From positions 248,001 through 312,000 of the forward strand of contig NZ_CP047593.1 of the NCBI RefSeq assembly GCF_009905215.1: 64,000 bases of DNA. The letters run 5' to 3'. Below, piece after piece: positions 27,126 through 36,358 of this stretch. The DNA comes from Tichowtungia aerotolerans. Its GTDB lineage: Bacteria; Verrucomicrobiota; Kiritimatiellia; Kiritimatiellales; Tichowtungiaceae. The notes under the pieces were generated by a model. The model saw only the letters and a program-made list of their open reading frames with translations, ran no database searches and was not told the origin of the DNA. Numbering within the stretch: position 1 is the first letter of the stretch; each line of letters starts with the position of its first letter. The translations under genes and the position numbers were made by a program.

Positions 27126-29021
27126 TCAGTAGGCCCGGGCGTCGTTGTCTTCCATAAAATTGATGAAAGAACGGTTCGCCACGCGGTTTCCGCCCGGAGT
27201 GGGATAGTTACCGGTAAAGTACCAGTCGCCTTTATGATTCGGGCAGGCAGCATGCAGACCTTCAATGCTCTGGTAGATCACCTCAAACTCTGCATTCAGG
27301 TCCGGCGGGCGCAGAATCTCAGCAATTTTCGCTTCCACTTCACGCGGCTTAAACAGCTTGAACAAAACCTTCACTTCATTCACAACCTCTTCGCGCGGCA
27401 GCTCCATAGAGGCTTTACATTTCTCGTAAATTTCCGTCAGAAGCGCTTCCCGGCCGGTTTCTTTAACCAAAGCAATCGCTGCCTGGAATGCCACAAAGTC
27501 CTTCAGTTTGGACATATCAATCCCGTAGCAATCAGGATAACGAATTTCCGGAGCGGACGAAACAATCACGATTTTTCTGGGCCGCAGACGGTCCAGAATG
27601 CGCAGGATGCTTTCGCGCAGGGTGGTGCCGCGGACAATGGAGTCGTCGAGCGCCACCAACGTATCTTCAGGCCGAACAATCCCATAGGTGGTGTCGTACA
27701 CCATCGAAACCAGCTCGGTGCGATCCGCATCCGCGGTAATGAACGTGCGAAGCTTCGCATCCTTGGTCATGATTTTTTCCATGCGCGGCTGATAGTTGAC
27801 CAACTCGGCAATCCGTTCCGGCGAAAGATCCCGCTTGGCCAGAATATGGTGCTGGGCACGCTCGGCCACATAGGTCTTGGTTCCTTCAATCAGTCCGTAG
27901 AACGCGGCATCAGCCGTGTTGGGAATGTATGAAAAGACCGTGTGGTCCAAATCGTAGTCGACCGCTTTGAGCACGCGCTCGGTCAGCTGGCGCCCGAGCT
28001 GCTTGCGCTCGTTGTAGATATCGCGATCGGTTCCGCGCGAGAAATAAATACGCTCAAACGAACACGGAGCCACGGTCTTGACTTCAGAAATCTGCTCATG
28101 CAGGACTTCGCCGGTTTTGCGGATAATCAGTGCATGACCGGGCTTGATTTCCTCCACTGCATCAATCGGAACATTAAACGCTGTCTGGATCGCCGGACGT
28201 TCGGAGGCTACGACGACAAACTCGTCATCGCGATAGAAGAATCCGGGACGAATTCCACAGGCATCGCGCATCACGAACATATCGCCGTTGCCGATCATGC
28301 CCGCCATTGTGTAACCACCATCAAAATTTTTGACCGAACGTTTCAGAATGCTCAGCAAATCAAGATTTTCGGCGATTTTCTGCGTGATCTCCATCCGGGA
28401 GATCCCTTCCTTGCGGAACTGGCGGAACAGCCGATCGTTTTCTTCATCGAGAAAATGGCCGATTTTCTCCAGCACCATCACCGTATCTTTTTCACTGCGC
28501 GGATGCTGTCCCAGTTCCACCAGCGTTTCGAAAAGCTGATCGTTGTTGGTCAGGTTAAAGTTCCCGGCCAGTACCAGATTGCGGCTGAGCCAGTTGCTCT
28601 GGCGGAGAAACGGATGGCAATAGTTGAGCCCGCCCTGCCCGCGGGTTCCGTAGCGCAGATGGCCGAGCAGCAGTTCCCCGGCAAACTTGGCGTGCTTTTT
28701 GATCCACGCCGGATCATTGATTCCGTCCGGGTTTTCGTCAAAAGCTTCCGCAAGCGATCCGAGCATGTGCTGATGCACCTGCTGAATCGGGTTTTTATCT
28801 GCCGAACGCGCACGGAAAATAATCGGCCGGCCCGGTTCCACATCGGTTTTAATGACCGCTGCGCCGCAGCCGTCCTGCCCCCGGTTATGCTGCTTTTCCA
28901 TCAGCAGGTAGAGGCGATTAATTGCAAAATACGGCGATCCGTATTTTTCGATATAATACTCAAACGGCTTCAAAAGCCGGATTGCGGCAATGCCGCATTC
29001 ATGGCCGATCCAGTCACTCAT
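27126..29021 (-). CDS. purF: Amidophosphoribosyltransferase (long, Bacteroidota-type PurF)
   Basis: First committed enzyme of purine synthesis: PRPP plus glutamine to phosphoribosylamine. 631 residues, much longer than the roughly 470-500 of E. coli or Bacillus PurF, and close in layout to the long form of Bacteroidota. The N-terminus MSDWIGHECGIAAI has a short propeptide before the catalytic Cys9, followed by YLLMEKQHNRGQDGCGAAV. The PRPP loop is LVALDDSIVRGTTLRES (about 503-519), in a phosphoribosyltransferase domain. Start ATG 29021 is chosen because it puts Cys at the expected place. Upstream of glgB; divergent from the MFS gene. Confidence 0.93.
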   Translation of the reverse strand: MSDWIGHECGIAAIRLLKPFEYYIEKYGSPYFAINRLYLLMEKQHNRGQDGCGAAVIKTDVEPGRPIIFRARSADKNPIQQVHQHMLGSLAEAFDENPDGINDPAWIKKHAKFAGELLLGHLRYGTRGQGGLNYCHPFLRQSNWLSRNLVLAGNFNLTNNDQLFETLVELGQHPRSEKDTVMVLEKIGHFLDEENDRLFRQFRKEGISRMEITQKIAENLDLLSILKRSVKNFDGGYTMAGMIGNGDMFVMRDACGIRPGFFYRDDEFVVVASERPAIQTAFNVPIDAVEEIKPGHALIIRKTGEVLHEQISEVKTVAPCSFERIYFSRGTDRDIYNERKQLGRQLTERVLKAVDYDLDHTVFSYIPNTADAAFYGLIEGTKTYVAERAQHHILAKRDLSPERIAELVNYQPRMEKIMTKDAKLRTFITADADRTELVSMVYDTTYGIVRPEDTLVALDDSIVRGTTLRESILRILDRLRPRKIVIVSSAPEIRYPDCYGIDMSKLKDFVAFQAAIALVKETGREALLTEIYEKCKASMELPREEVVNEVKVLFKLFKPREVEAKIAEILRPPDLNAEFEVIYQSIEGLHAACPNHKGDWYFTGNYPTPGGNRVANRSFINFMEDNDARAY

Positions 29022-29095
29022 ATCCCATACACTCCTGTCGGTTCCGGATACAAAACCGAATCCTTGCATCCCCCTCTCCTCCGGTCAACCGGTTT

Positions 29096-29110
29096 TTCCA
29101 ATCTTTGGAA
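29096..29110. repeat. Dispersed palindrome copy (TTCCAA TCT TTGGAA) in divergent purF/MFS promoter region
   Basis: Embedded in a longer inverted repeat (CCGGTTTTTCCA / TGGAAAAGTCGG). It sits between two divergent starts, so it cannot be a 3' terminator of either gene. A 12-bp CCGGTCAACCGG palindrome lies next to it at 29081-29092. Confidence 0.7.
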
Positions 29111-29201
29111 AAGTCGGGTCGCCGTTGAAACTGAAAAATCTTTCTGGAAGCAATCCGGCTTTTGAATACGATCTGTTTAACAGCAAAGAGGTTGCCAAAT
29201 A

Positions 29202-30530
29202 ATGAAAAACGACAAACGGGACGCATTCATTGAAACCTTATACAACCGTGTGACCGGCGAGGAAGACACCCGCGTATGTAAAGATATTCCGGAATCCGCC
29301 TGCAAAGACCAGCCACACAACTTTTTTGCTTATCTCGGATCCAACCTCCTCGGGAAAGTGGCCGACGAGATCGCCAGCGCCAAACTGATTATTCCGTGGC
29401 TGTTCGGCATGCTCGGCGTTCCGGCCATCTTCACCGGATTTCTGGTTCCCATCCGTGAAGGCGGCGTTCTGCTTCCTCAGCTGCTCGTCGCCGCCGCGGT
29501 CCGGAAAATGGCGATTCGGAAAAAGGTGTGGATTGTCGGAGCGCTGTTGTCGGCCATCAGCCTGTTCGGAATGGCCGCCGCGGCACTGAGTGCGAAAGGC
29601 GCCTCCGCGGGTGGAGCCATTCTGCTGATGCTGATTCTCTTCAGCCTGTCGCGCGGGCTCTGCTCAGTTTCCGCCAAAGATGTTCTCGGCAAAACTGTTT
29701 CCAAAAGCCGGCGCGGTGCACTGATGGGATGGAGTTCCGGTCTCTCCGGCATTGCCGTCCTGCTGATCGGGCTGTGGCTGGGAACCGTTGATTTAGAGAC
29801 TGCCGGACCGCACGTCTTCTTCGGCCTGCTTATCACCAGCGGCATCCTGTGGATTATTGCCAGCCTGATTTTTTCCGCCATCACTGAACAGCCGGGTGCA
29901 ACTGAAGGCGGAGGCAATGCTCTGAAAGTTGCAATGCAGCAGCTGAAACTCCTAAAAACCGACGCACCGTTCCGCCGTTTCGTCACTGCCCGCGGGCTGC
30001 TTTTATCCGTCGCTCTCGCACCGCCGTTTTATGTTTTAATCGCGCAGTCGCAAACCGAAGGCGGACTGCTTGGTCTTGGATCACTCATCATCGCCAACGG
30101 ACTGGCCGCCAGCCTCTCCGCTCCGTTCTGGGGCTACATGGGCGACCGATCCAGCAAGCAGGTCATGGCGATTGCCGCGACCGGCTCCGGACTGCTCGGC
30201 ATCTTCACATTCATTGCCGTAATGAATCATTGGCAATGGGCTATCAACGCATACGGCATGGCTGTTATTTTCCTGATTCTCAACGTCATGCACGGCGGCG
30301 TGCGCCTCGGACGCAAAGTGTATCTGGTGGATATGGCAACCGGAGACAACCGCGCCGCCTATGTCGCCATCTCCAACACCGTCATCGGCGTACTGATGCT
30401 TTTCGGCGGCCTGATCGGCTTGATCGGAGACTGGCTGGGCCCGGCCGCGACGGTTCTGGTGCTGGGCGCCCTGTCCATCTTATCCGTCTTTTACATCAAA
30501 CATCTGCCCGACGTCAGCGAACCTTCATAG
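29202..30530 (+). CDS. MFS transporter
   Basis: 442-residue membrane protein with about 12 hydrophobic segments in two halves. After a hydrophilic N-terminus (about 45 residues) come LIIPWLFGMLGVPAIFTGF, VWIVGALLSAISLFGMAAA, the loop SKSRRGALMGWSSGLSG (MFS loop-like), and in the second half FWGYMGDRSSKQVMAIAAT, which is the equivalent of motif A. Substrate unknown; its position before the mechanosensitive channel and sucrose genes allows a sugar or osmolyte role, but this is context only. Start has AGAGG upstream. Convergent with the MscS gene. Confidence 0.85.
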   Translation: MKNDKRDAFIETLYNRVTGEEDTRVCKDIPESACKDQPHNFFAYLGSNLLGKVADEIASAKLIIPWLFGMLGVPAIFTGFLVPIREGGVLLPQLLVAAAVRKMAIRKKVWIVGALLSAISLFGMAAAALSAKGASAGGAILLMLILFSLSRGLCSVSAKDVLGKTVSKSRRGALMGWSSGLSGIAVLLIGLWLGTVDLETAGPHVFFGLLITSGILWIIASLIFSAITEQPGATEGGGNALKVAMQQLKLLKTDAPFRRFVTARGLLLSVALAPPFYVLIAQSQTEGGLLGLGSLIIANGLAASLSAPFWGYMGDRSSKQVMAIAATGSGLLGIFTFIAVMNHWQWAINAYGMAVIFLILNVMHGGVRLGRKVYLVDMATGDNRAAYVAISNTVIGVLMLFGGLIGLIGDWLGPAATVLVLGALSILSVFYIKHLPDVSEPS

Positions 30531-30545
30531 CACGGAAAAGAAGGT

Positions 30546-31640
30546 CTAGTCGGGCAAAACGTCCGATTCATTGCGATCCATGTAAAGCGTTTGGGTCGGA
30601 TACGCAAATTCAATGCCTTCTTTCTCAAACTCTTCGTAAAGACCGAGGTTGATGGCCTGCTGAATGTCCATGTAACGGTTGTAATCCGCGCTATGAACAT
30701 AATAGACAAACTCAAAGTCGAGCGAATACGCCCCGTAGGCTTTAAAGTGGGCACGATCGAAATGGACATCATCCAACTGGTCGAGTTGTTCTTTGAAAAT
30801 GTCCGGAATTTTCCGAAGTTTGGACGGCGGGGTCTGATAGGTGACACCAACCCCAAAAACAACCCGGCGCTGCTCCATTCGTTTATAATTCCGAATGCGG
30901 CTTTTCAGCAGGTCGTTATTGGAAAAAATCAGCTGCTCGCCTCCAAGGCTTCGAATGCGGGTTGTTTTCAACCCGATGTGATCCACCGTGCCGAGAAAGT
31001 TGTCGACGATAATAAAATCGCCGATTGAGAATGGACGATCGAGTGATATGGAGAGCGAAGCAAACAGATCGCTCAAAATGTTCTGCAACGCCAGCGCAAC
31101 CGCGATCCCTCCAATCCCCAATCCGGTGATCAGCGTGGTCACATCGACTCCGGGAATATTGTCAAGGACGGCCAGCACCACCAGAACGACAATGAAAATC
31201 CGGCCCATAAAAACGAGAGCCCTTGCTGTCGTCACCTTGCCGGCGTTCTGTTCGAGATGCTGCCGTTCATAACGGCGAACCGCCGCCGTCAGAAACGCGT
31301 TCACCCAAACACCGCACTGAATAATCAGCAGCATAACCATTGCCGACCGTCGCCATAATGATGCCGTGTCAGAAAGCTCAAGGACACGGCTGCCAACAAA
31401 GGCTGAAACGGCCGCGATAAACGGGTAGGAAATACTGCCGGCCGTCGTTGTGAGCGCATGGACTGTTTTCTGAACAAACCGCCGCCGGAGTTCGCGCCGG
31501 GCCCAACGACGCCCAACCACCCGGATCAGCCAAAGTGCCAGAGCAATCATCACGGCAACCGCACAGGCAGTTGCCCATCGATCCAGCGCATTGCCAAGGA
31601 AGGTCGTATTTTCCAAATTTCCGAAAAAATCTGTCGTCAT
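30546..31640 (-). CDS. Small-conductance mechanosensitive channel (MscS family)
   Basis: 364 residues with about four or five N-terminal membrane helices followed by the MscS core: TTLITGLGIGGIAVALALQN (pore-lining helix), ILSDLFASLSISLDRPFSIG and DFIIVDNFLGTVDHIGLKTT (beta domain), and a C-terminal domain ending in FAYPTQTLYMDRNESDV. It opens under membrane tension to release solutes during hypo-osmotic shock, which fits beside genes for compatible-solute synthesis. Start ATG 31640 has GGTGAAG upstream. Convergent with the MFS gene and divergent from the sucrose operon. Confidence 0.93.
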   Translation of the reverse strand: MTTDFFGNLENTTFLGNALDRWATACAVAVMIALALWLIRVVGRRWARRELRRRFVQKTVHALTTTAGSISYPFIAAVSAFVGSRVLELSDTASLWRRSAMVMLLIIQCGVWVNAFLTAAVRRYERQHLEQNAGKVTTARALVFMGRIFIVVLVVLAVLDNIPGVDVTTLITGLGIGGIAVALALQNILSDLFASLSISLDRPFSIGDFIIVDNFLGTVDHIGLKTTRIRSLGGEQLIFSNNDLLKSRIRNYKRMEQRRVVFGVGVTYQTPPSKLRKIPDIFKEQLDQLDDVHFDRAHFKAYGAYSLDFEFVYYVHSADYNRYMDIQQAINLGLYEEFEKEGIEFAYPTQTLYMDRNESDVLPD

Positions 31641-31794
31641 ATCTTCACCCTGTGTTTCCTGCTGTACGACTCCATAAAACAAATGATCGGCAGGCGTTCC
31701 CAGAAAATATTACAAAAACCCTTCACATTCAATCTGAGTCCGCTTCAATAGAACGCAGGTTTCCGAAGAACAACTGAAGAACCGCATCAGAAGA

Positions 31795-32667
31795 ATGATT
31801 TTAGTATTGGGGGAAATCCTGTTTGACGAACTGCCGCAAGGCAGGCGACCGGGCGGCGCTCCGTTTAATTTCGCGCAGCACCTGCACCGGATGGGCCACG
31901 ATGTGCGTTTTGTTTCGTGCATCGGACGAGACAAATACGGAGTGGAACTGCTGAAACTGGTTCTGGAAACCGGTCTGGATTCCAACTGGCTCCAACGGCA
32001 TGACGAGGCCCTCACCGGACGTGTCGCCATTACACTCGATCCCGGCGGCGTTCCAACCTACGACATCGTGATCAATGCGGCATATGACTTTATTGATTTC
32101 GACGCCCTGCCGCCAATGTCTCCGGAAATGGTTTCCTTCGGCTCGCTCATCCAGCGCACCAAAGCCGGCCGCAAAGGGCTGCAGAATTATCTGCGGTCTC
32201 TGCCAAAGTCCACTCAGCGGTTTTACGACGTCAATTTCCGCGACGGCTGCACCTCCGGCGAGATCCTGATCCCATCCCTGCAGCAGGCCGACATCCTGAA
32301 GCTCAACGACGATGAACTTCCAATGGTTGGAAAACTGACCGGATCGGATCTCTCCGGCGACGTGCTCGTCGAATGGCTGATGCAGACATACGCCATCGAA
32401 CAGGTCGCGCTGACCCGCGGATCGAACGGCTGCGCGCTCTACCGCGAAGGCACAAAAACCGAAATGCCGTCCGGCCCGTTAACCAAAGAAGACATTGTGG
32501 ATACGGTCGGCGCCGGTGATGCTTTTGCGGCCATGCTGGCTCACTGCCTCGTCAACAACGCCGATTCCCACACCACACTGCAACAGTGCACTCGGCTGGC
32601 GGAATTTGTCTGCACCGTTCCCGGCGCCGTGCCGGACGACGATTCCATTTACAAAACACTGACTTAA
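31795..32667 (+). CDS. PfkB-family carbohydrate kinase, probable fructokinase
   Basis: 290-residue ribokinase/PfkB kinase: early glycine motif RRPGGAPFNFAQHL (about 17-30), LKLNDDELPMVGKL and the C-terminal anion-hole motif VDTVGAGDAFAAML with the catalytic Asp. Being first in an operon with sucrose-phosphate synthase and sucrose phosphorylase, it most likely phosphorylates fructose, returning fructose from sucrose phosphorolysis to the fructose 6-phosphate pool used by SPS. A perfect dispersed palindrome copy lies in the coding sequence (32318-32332, read LPMVGK). Confidence 0.88.
   Translation: MILVLGEILFDELPQGRRPGGAPFNFAQHLHRMGHDVRFVSCIGRDKYGVELLKLVLETGLDSNWLQRHDEALTGRVAITLDPGGVPTYDIVINAAYDFIDFDALPPMSPEMVSFGSLIQRTKAGRKGLQNYLRSLPKSTQRFYDVNFRDGCTSGEILIPSLQQADILKLNDDELPMVGKLTGSDLSGDVLVEWLMQTYAIEQVALTRGSNGCALYREGTKTEMPSGPLTKEDIVDTVGAGDAFAAMLAHCLVNNADSHTTLQQCTRLAEFVCTVPGAVPDDDSIYKTLT
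32318..32332. repeat. Dispersed palindrome copy (TTCCAA TGG TTGGAA), in coding
   Basis: Perfect arms; read in the frame Leu-Pro-Met-Val-Gly-Lys, a different frame from the FQxLE copies. Confidence 0.75.
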
Positions 32668-32675
32668 ATAATATC

Positions 32676-34865
32676 ATGAAAAACGACGACCTCACCATTC
32701 ACATGTTCAGCCTGCACGGACTGATTCGCGGCAGCAACCTGGAAATGGGCCGCGACGCCGACACCGGCGGACAGATTAAATATGTTCTTGAAGAAGGGCT
32801 GGAACTGTCGCGGCAGCCGGGTGTCGGCCGCGTAGACCTTTTTACCCGGCGGATCGACGACCCGACGGTTTCGGACGACTACAGCGTAGCCGTCGAACAG
32901 ATCACCGACAAATTCCGGATCATCCGCATTCCGTGCGGCGGCCGCAAATACATGCGCAAAGAACTGCTCTGGCGGCATCTGGATGAATATATCGACAAAT
33001 CGATCAAATTCATCAAAAGCGAAGGTCGACTGCCCGATCTCGTACACGGCCACTATGCCGATGCCGGATACGTCGCCATGTGGCTCGGCCGCCTCTTTGG
33101 AGTTCCGTTTATTTTCACCGGTCACTCGCTGGGACGCTCCAAAAAACGCAAACTTCTCAGCGACGGAATGACTGAAGACAAAATCGACCGCAGATACATG
33201 ATTGAGCAGCGGATCGAAACAGAAGAGGAAATTCTTCAGTCCGCTGACATGATCATCACCAGCACGCGACAGGAAGTCGACCAGCAGTACGGCGAATATC
33301 TGAGTCACCAGTTCCCGACCTTCCGCGTCATCCCGCCGGGACTCGATCTCGATAAATTCTATCCCTACTACCACAGCCAGCTCTCCGAGAAAGAACCGGA
33401 CGAAGAACTGCTGCACGCACACGCATCGATTCTGCGCGAGCTGGAGCGCTTCTTTAAAAATAAAGAAAAACCGCTCATCCTCGCACTCTGCCGGCCCGAC
33501 AAACGCAAAAACATCAACGGCCTCATCAAAGCCTATGGCAAAAGCCGAGACCTGCAGGCCATGGCCAATCTCGCCATCTACGCCGGAATCCGCAAAGACA
33601 TCACGCAGATGGAAGACAACGAACAGGGCGTCCTGACCGACATGCTTCTGCTGATGGACAAGTATGACCTCTACGGAAAAATGGCAATTCCGAAGAAACA
33701 CGATTTCCAGCTCGAAGTGCCGGAGCTCTATCGGATCGCTGCCGAAAGCCGAGGGGTGTTTGTAAACGCCGCGCTCACCGAACCGTTCGGACTGACCCTT
33801 CTCGAAGCCGCAGCAACCGGCCTGCCGCTGGTCGCCACCGATGACGGAGGTCCGCGCGACATTCTGGCAAACTGCAAAAACGGCGAGCTGGTTGAGCCGT
33901 CCGACACAGAAGCCATTGCAACCGCCATCAAAAAAATCGTCGCAGACCCCGATCTCTGGGACGAATACTCAAAGAACGGCCTGCTCAATGTGCGCGAACA
34001 CTACACCTGGGAAACACACGCCACCAACTACCTCAAAGAGATCCGCACGGTCATCAACGATAATCCGCCGGACAAAGCGGATGCATCCAAAACCCCGACG
34101 GCCATCGGCCGCCGCTTTGCCAAACTCAACCATTTCTTCATCACCGATATCGACAACACGCTCATCGGTGATGACAACAGTCGACTGGATGAATTAAAAG
34201 CCTTCCTCGAAACGCATCATAATCAACTCGGTTTCGGGATCGCCACAGGACGGACGATTGATTCCGCACTGCAGATTCTTGCCGAATACGACCTGCCGAA
34301 ACCGGACGTCATGATCACCTCCGTCGGCGCCGAAATCTATTACGGCGGTCAGCACCACCCCGACCGCGGATGGGCGGCGCATCTTTCCAACCATTGGAAC
34401 CGCGAAAAAATCCGCAGCCTGCTCGAAGACTTCGACTTCCTCGAGTATCAGGAGGAAGACACCCAGCGGCCGTTCAAGGTCAGCTACAACATGGACCCGG
34501 CAAAAGACCGTCTGACGCAGGTCCATGAACTTCTGCAGAAAAACCGATGCCGCTATACAATGATCTACTCACACGAGCAGTTCCTCGACATTCTTCCGCA
34601 CCGCGCATCCAAAGGAAAGGCCATCCGCTACATCAGCTACAAATGGAACATTCCGCTCAGCAGCATTATTGTCTCCGGCGACTCCGGCAACGACGCCGAA
34701 ATGCTGCGCGGTGACCTCAACGGAATCGTGGTCGGAAACTACAGCCATGAGCTCGACCGCTTCCGCGGCCAGCGCAAAGTGTACTTTGCCGACGCCGAAT
34801 GCGCCGGCGGAATCCTCGAAGGACTCGCACACTACAACGTCAAAGCGAAACTGGAAAACTCATGA
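32676..34865 (+). CDS. Sucrose-phosphate synthase with fused sucrose-phosphatase domain
   Basis: 729-residue two-domain enzyme. The N-terminal GT-B domain (about 1-480) has HMFSLHGLIRGSNLEMGRDA and DTGGQIKYVLE of sucrose synthases and SPS, FIFTGHSLGRSKKRKLL, and the donor site TEPFGLTLLEAAATGLPLVA. The C-terminal HAD domain (about 485-729) has FFITDIDNTLIGDD and VSGDSGNDAEMLRGD, as in sucrose-6F-phosphate phosphatase. Together it makes sucrose from UDP- or ADP-glucose and fructose 6-phosphate, typically as a compatible solute. Start 8 nt after the kinase gene; stop overlaps the next start by ATGA. Contains one palindrome copy (34386-34400). Confidence 0.94.
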   Translation: MKNDDLTIHMFSLHGLIRGSNLEMGRDADTGGQIKYVLEEGLELSRQPGVGRVDLFTRRIDDPTVSDDYSVAVEQITDKFRIIRIPCGGRKYMRKELLWRHLDEYIDKSIKFIKSEGRLPDLVHGHYADAGYVAMWLGRLFGVPFIFTGHSLGRSKKRKLLSDGMTEDKIDRRYMIEQRIETEEEILQSADMIITSTRQEVDQQYGEYLSHQFPTFRVIPPGLDLDKFYPYYHSQLSEKEPDEELLHAHASILRELERFFKNKEKPLILALCRPDKRKNINGLIKAYGKSRDLQAMANLAIYAGIRKDITQMEDNEQGVLTDMLLLMDKYDLYGKMAIPKKHDFQLEVPELYRIAAESRGVFVNAALTEPFGLTLLEAAATGLPLVATDDGGPRDILANCKNGELVEPSDTEAIATAIKKIVADPDLWDEYSKNGLLNVREHYTWETHATNYLKEIRTVINDNPPDKADASKTPTAIGRRFAKLNHFFITDIDNTLIGDDNSRLDELKAFLETHHNQLGFGIATGRTIDSALQILAEYDLPKPDVMITSVGAEIYYGGQHHPDRGWAAHLSNHWNREKIRSLLEDFDFLEYQEEDTQRPFKVSYNMDPAKDRLTQVHELLQKNRCRYTMIYSHEQFLDILPHRASKGKAIRYISYKWNIPLSSIIVSGDSGNDAEMLRGDLNGIVVGNYSHELDRFRGQRKVYFADAECAGGILEGLAHYNVKAKLENS
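34386..34400. repeat. Dispersed palindrome copy (TTCCAA CCA TTGGAA), in coding
   Basis: Perfect arms; read as Leu-Ser-Asn-His-Trp-Asn inside the HAD domain of the sucrose-phosphate synthase, a third reading frame. Confidence 0.75.
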
Positions 34866-36304
34866 ACATTCAGAACAAAGTCCAGCTCATCACCTACCCG
34901 GACAGTCTTGGCGGGAACCTGCTGACCCTTCACTACTGCCTGCGCAAGCACCTCAGCACCGCCATCGGAGGGGTGCATCTGCTTCCGTTCTATCCATCGT
35001 CCGCCGACCGCGGCTTCGCGCCCATCACCTACGCGGAAGTTGATTCCCAGTTCGGAACGTGGACCGACGTTGAAAAAATCGCAGCCGACTTCGACCTCAC
35101 CGTTGACTTTATGGTCAACCACATTTCACGCCAGTCGCCGTTCTTCCAGAACTACCTCGAACTGGGAGACGATTCCGAGTTCGCCGACATGTTTCTCAGC
35201 TTCAATAAATTCGGTCCCAACGGCATCAGCGATGAAGACCTCGCCAAGGTCTACACCCGCAAGCCGCGCCCGCCCTACCTCGAAATCCAGCGTCCCGATG
35301 GAAGTATTGAACGCATCTGGTGCACCTTCGACTACGAACAGATCGATCTCGACTGGAACTCGCCGCTCACCCGCTCCTACATGCGTAATGAACTCATTCG
35401 CCTCGCACGCAGTTCCGCCAAAATGATCCGGCTCGATGCCTTTGCCTACACCACTGTCGACATCGGAACCGACTGCTACTTCCGCGAGCCCGCCGTCTGG
35501 GAACTGCTCGACTGGCTCAAAGACTGCGTCGCGCCGTTCGATGCCGACGTCCTCCCCGAGGTCCACGAACACCACCGCTATCAGCAAAAGCTCGCCGACC
35601 ACGACTTCTGGTGCTACGACTTCGCCCTGCCCATGCTCGTCCTCCACAGCCTCTATCATCACACCGGAGAAAAACTCAAACACTGGCTGAACATCTGCCC
35701 GCGCAAACAGATGACCACCCTCGACACACACGATGGCATCGGCATCGTCGACGTCGAGGACCTGCTCACCCAGGAAGAAATCGACAGCACCGTCAAAGGG
35801 CTCTACGAAAAAGGCTCCAACGCCAAAAAGATCTACTCCGGCCCGGAATACCAGAATCTGGACATTTATCAGATCAACTGCACCTACTACTCCGCGCTCA
35901 ACTGCGACGACAACTCCTACATCGCCGCCCGCGCCATCCAGTTCTTCGCCCCCGGCATCCCGCAGATCTACTATGTCGGCCTGCTCGCCGGCGAAAACGA
36001 CACCGATCTCGTCGAACTCACCCGCAACGGTCGCGACATCAACCGCCACAACTACGGCATTGAAGAAGTGAATCAGGACATTCAGAAACCCGTCGTTCAG
36101 CGCCTCCTGCGCCTCATGGAATTCCGCAGCACTCACCGTGCGTTCGACGGCGACCTCACCATCGGCGACACCCCGGACAACCAGCTCCACCTCACCCGCA
36201 CTAACGGGCAGCACCGCGCCTCCGTTCACATCCACCTGAAAACCTACGAATGCTCCCTCACCTATACCGACGACGAAGGCGGCGAACAAACCATCGTTCT
36301 TTAA
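34862..36304 (+). CDS. Sucrose phosphorylase (GH13 subfamily 18)
   Basis: 480-residue GH13_18 enzyme that splits sucrose with phosphate into glucose 1-phosphate and fructose. Strong resemblance to streptococcal GtfA: GGVHLLPFYPSSADRGFAPI, VDFMVNHISRQSPFFQNY, nucleophile in KMIRLDAFAY, acid/base in VLPEVHEH, TS stabiliser in TTLDTHDGIGIVDV, and GIPQIYYVGLLAGENDTDLV. Relatives in this subfamily also act on sucrose 6'-phosphate, glucosylglycerol or glucosylglycerate, so specificity should be taken as likely, not certain. ATGA overlap with the SPS gene means coupled translation; having synthesis and phosphorolysis in one operon suggests a tunable sucrose pool. Confidence 0.92.
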   Translation: MNIQNKVQLITYPDSLGGNLLTLHYCLRKHLSTAIGGVHLLPFYPSSADRGFAPITYAEVDSQFGTWTDVEKIAADFDLTVDFMVNHISRQSPFFQNYLELGDDSEFADMFLSFNKFGPNGISDEDLAKVYTRKPRPPYLEIQRPDGSIERIWCTFDYEQIDLDWNSPLTRSYMRNELIRLARSSAKMIRLDAFAYTTVDIGTDCYFREPAVWELLDWLKDCVAPFDADVLPEVHEHHRYQQKLADHDFWCYDFALPMLVLHSLYHHTGEKLKHWLNICPRKQMTTLDTHDGIGIVDVEDLLTQEEIDSTVKGLYEKGSNAKKIYSGPEYQNLDIYQINCTYYSALNCDDNSYIAARAIQFFAPGIPQIYYVGLLAGENDTDLVELTRNGRDINRHNYGIEEVNQDIQKPVVQRLLRLMEFRSTHRAFDGDLTIGDTPDNQLHLTRTNGQHRASVHIHLKTYECSLTYTDDEGGEQTIVL

Positions 36305-36358
36305 TCACCGCGCATTCTTTTTCAAGGCTTGTCAGATCTGTCTCGGCCACGCTGTTCT

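Noticed and set aside
31606-31627. TTTTCCAAATTTCCGAAAAA as another palindrome copy
   Set aside because: The right arm has lost the TTGGAA or TGGAA core; it is inside the mscS coding start and is likely chance similarity.
35126-36289. 387-codon minus-strand frame opposite sucrose phosphorylase
   Set aside because: Antisense shadow; the plus strand encodes all GH13_18 catalytic motifs, and the minus product is Val/Gly/Asp-rich with no known fold.
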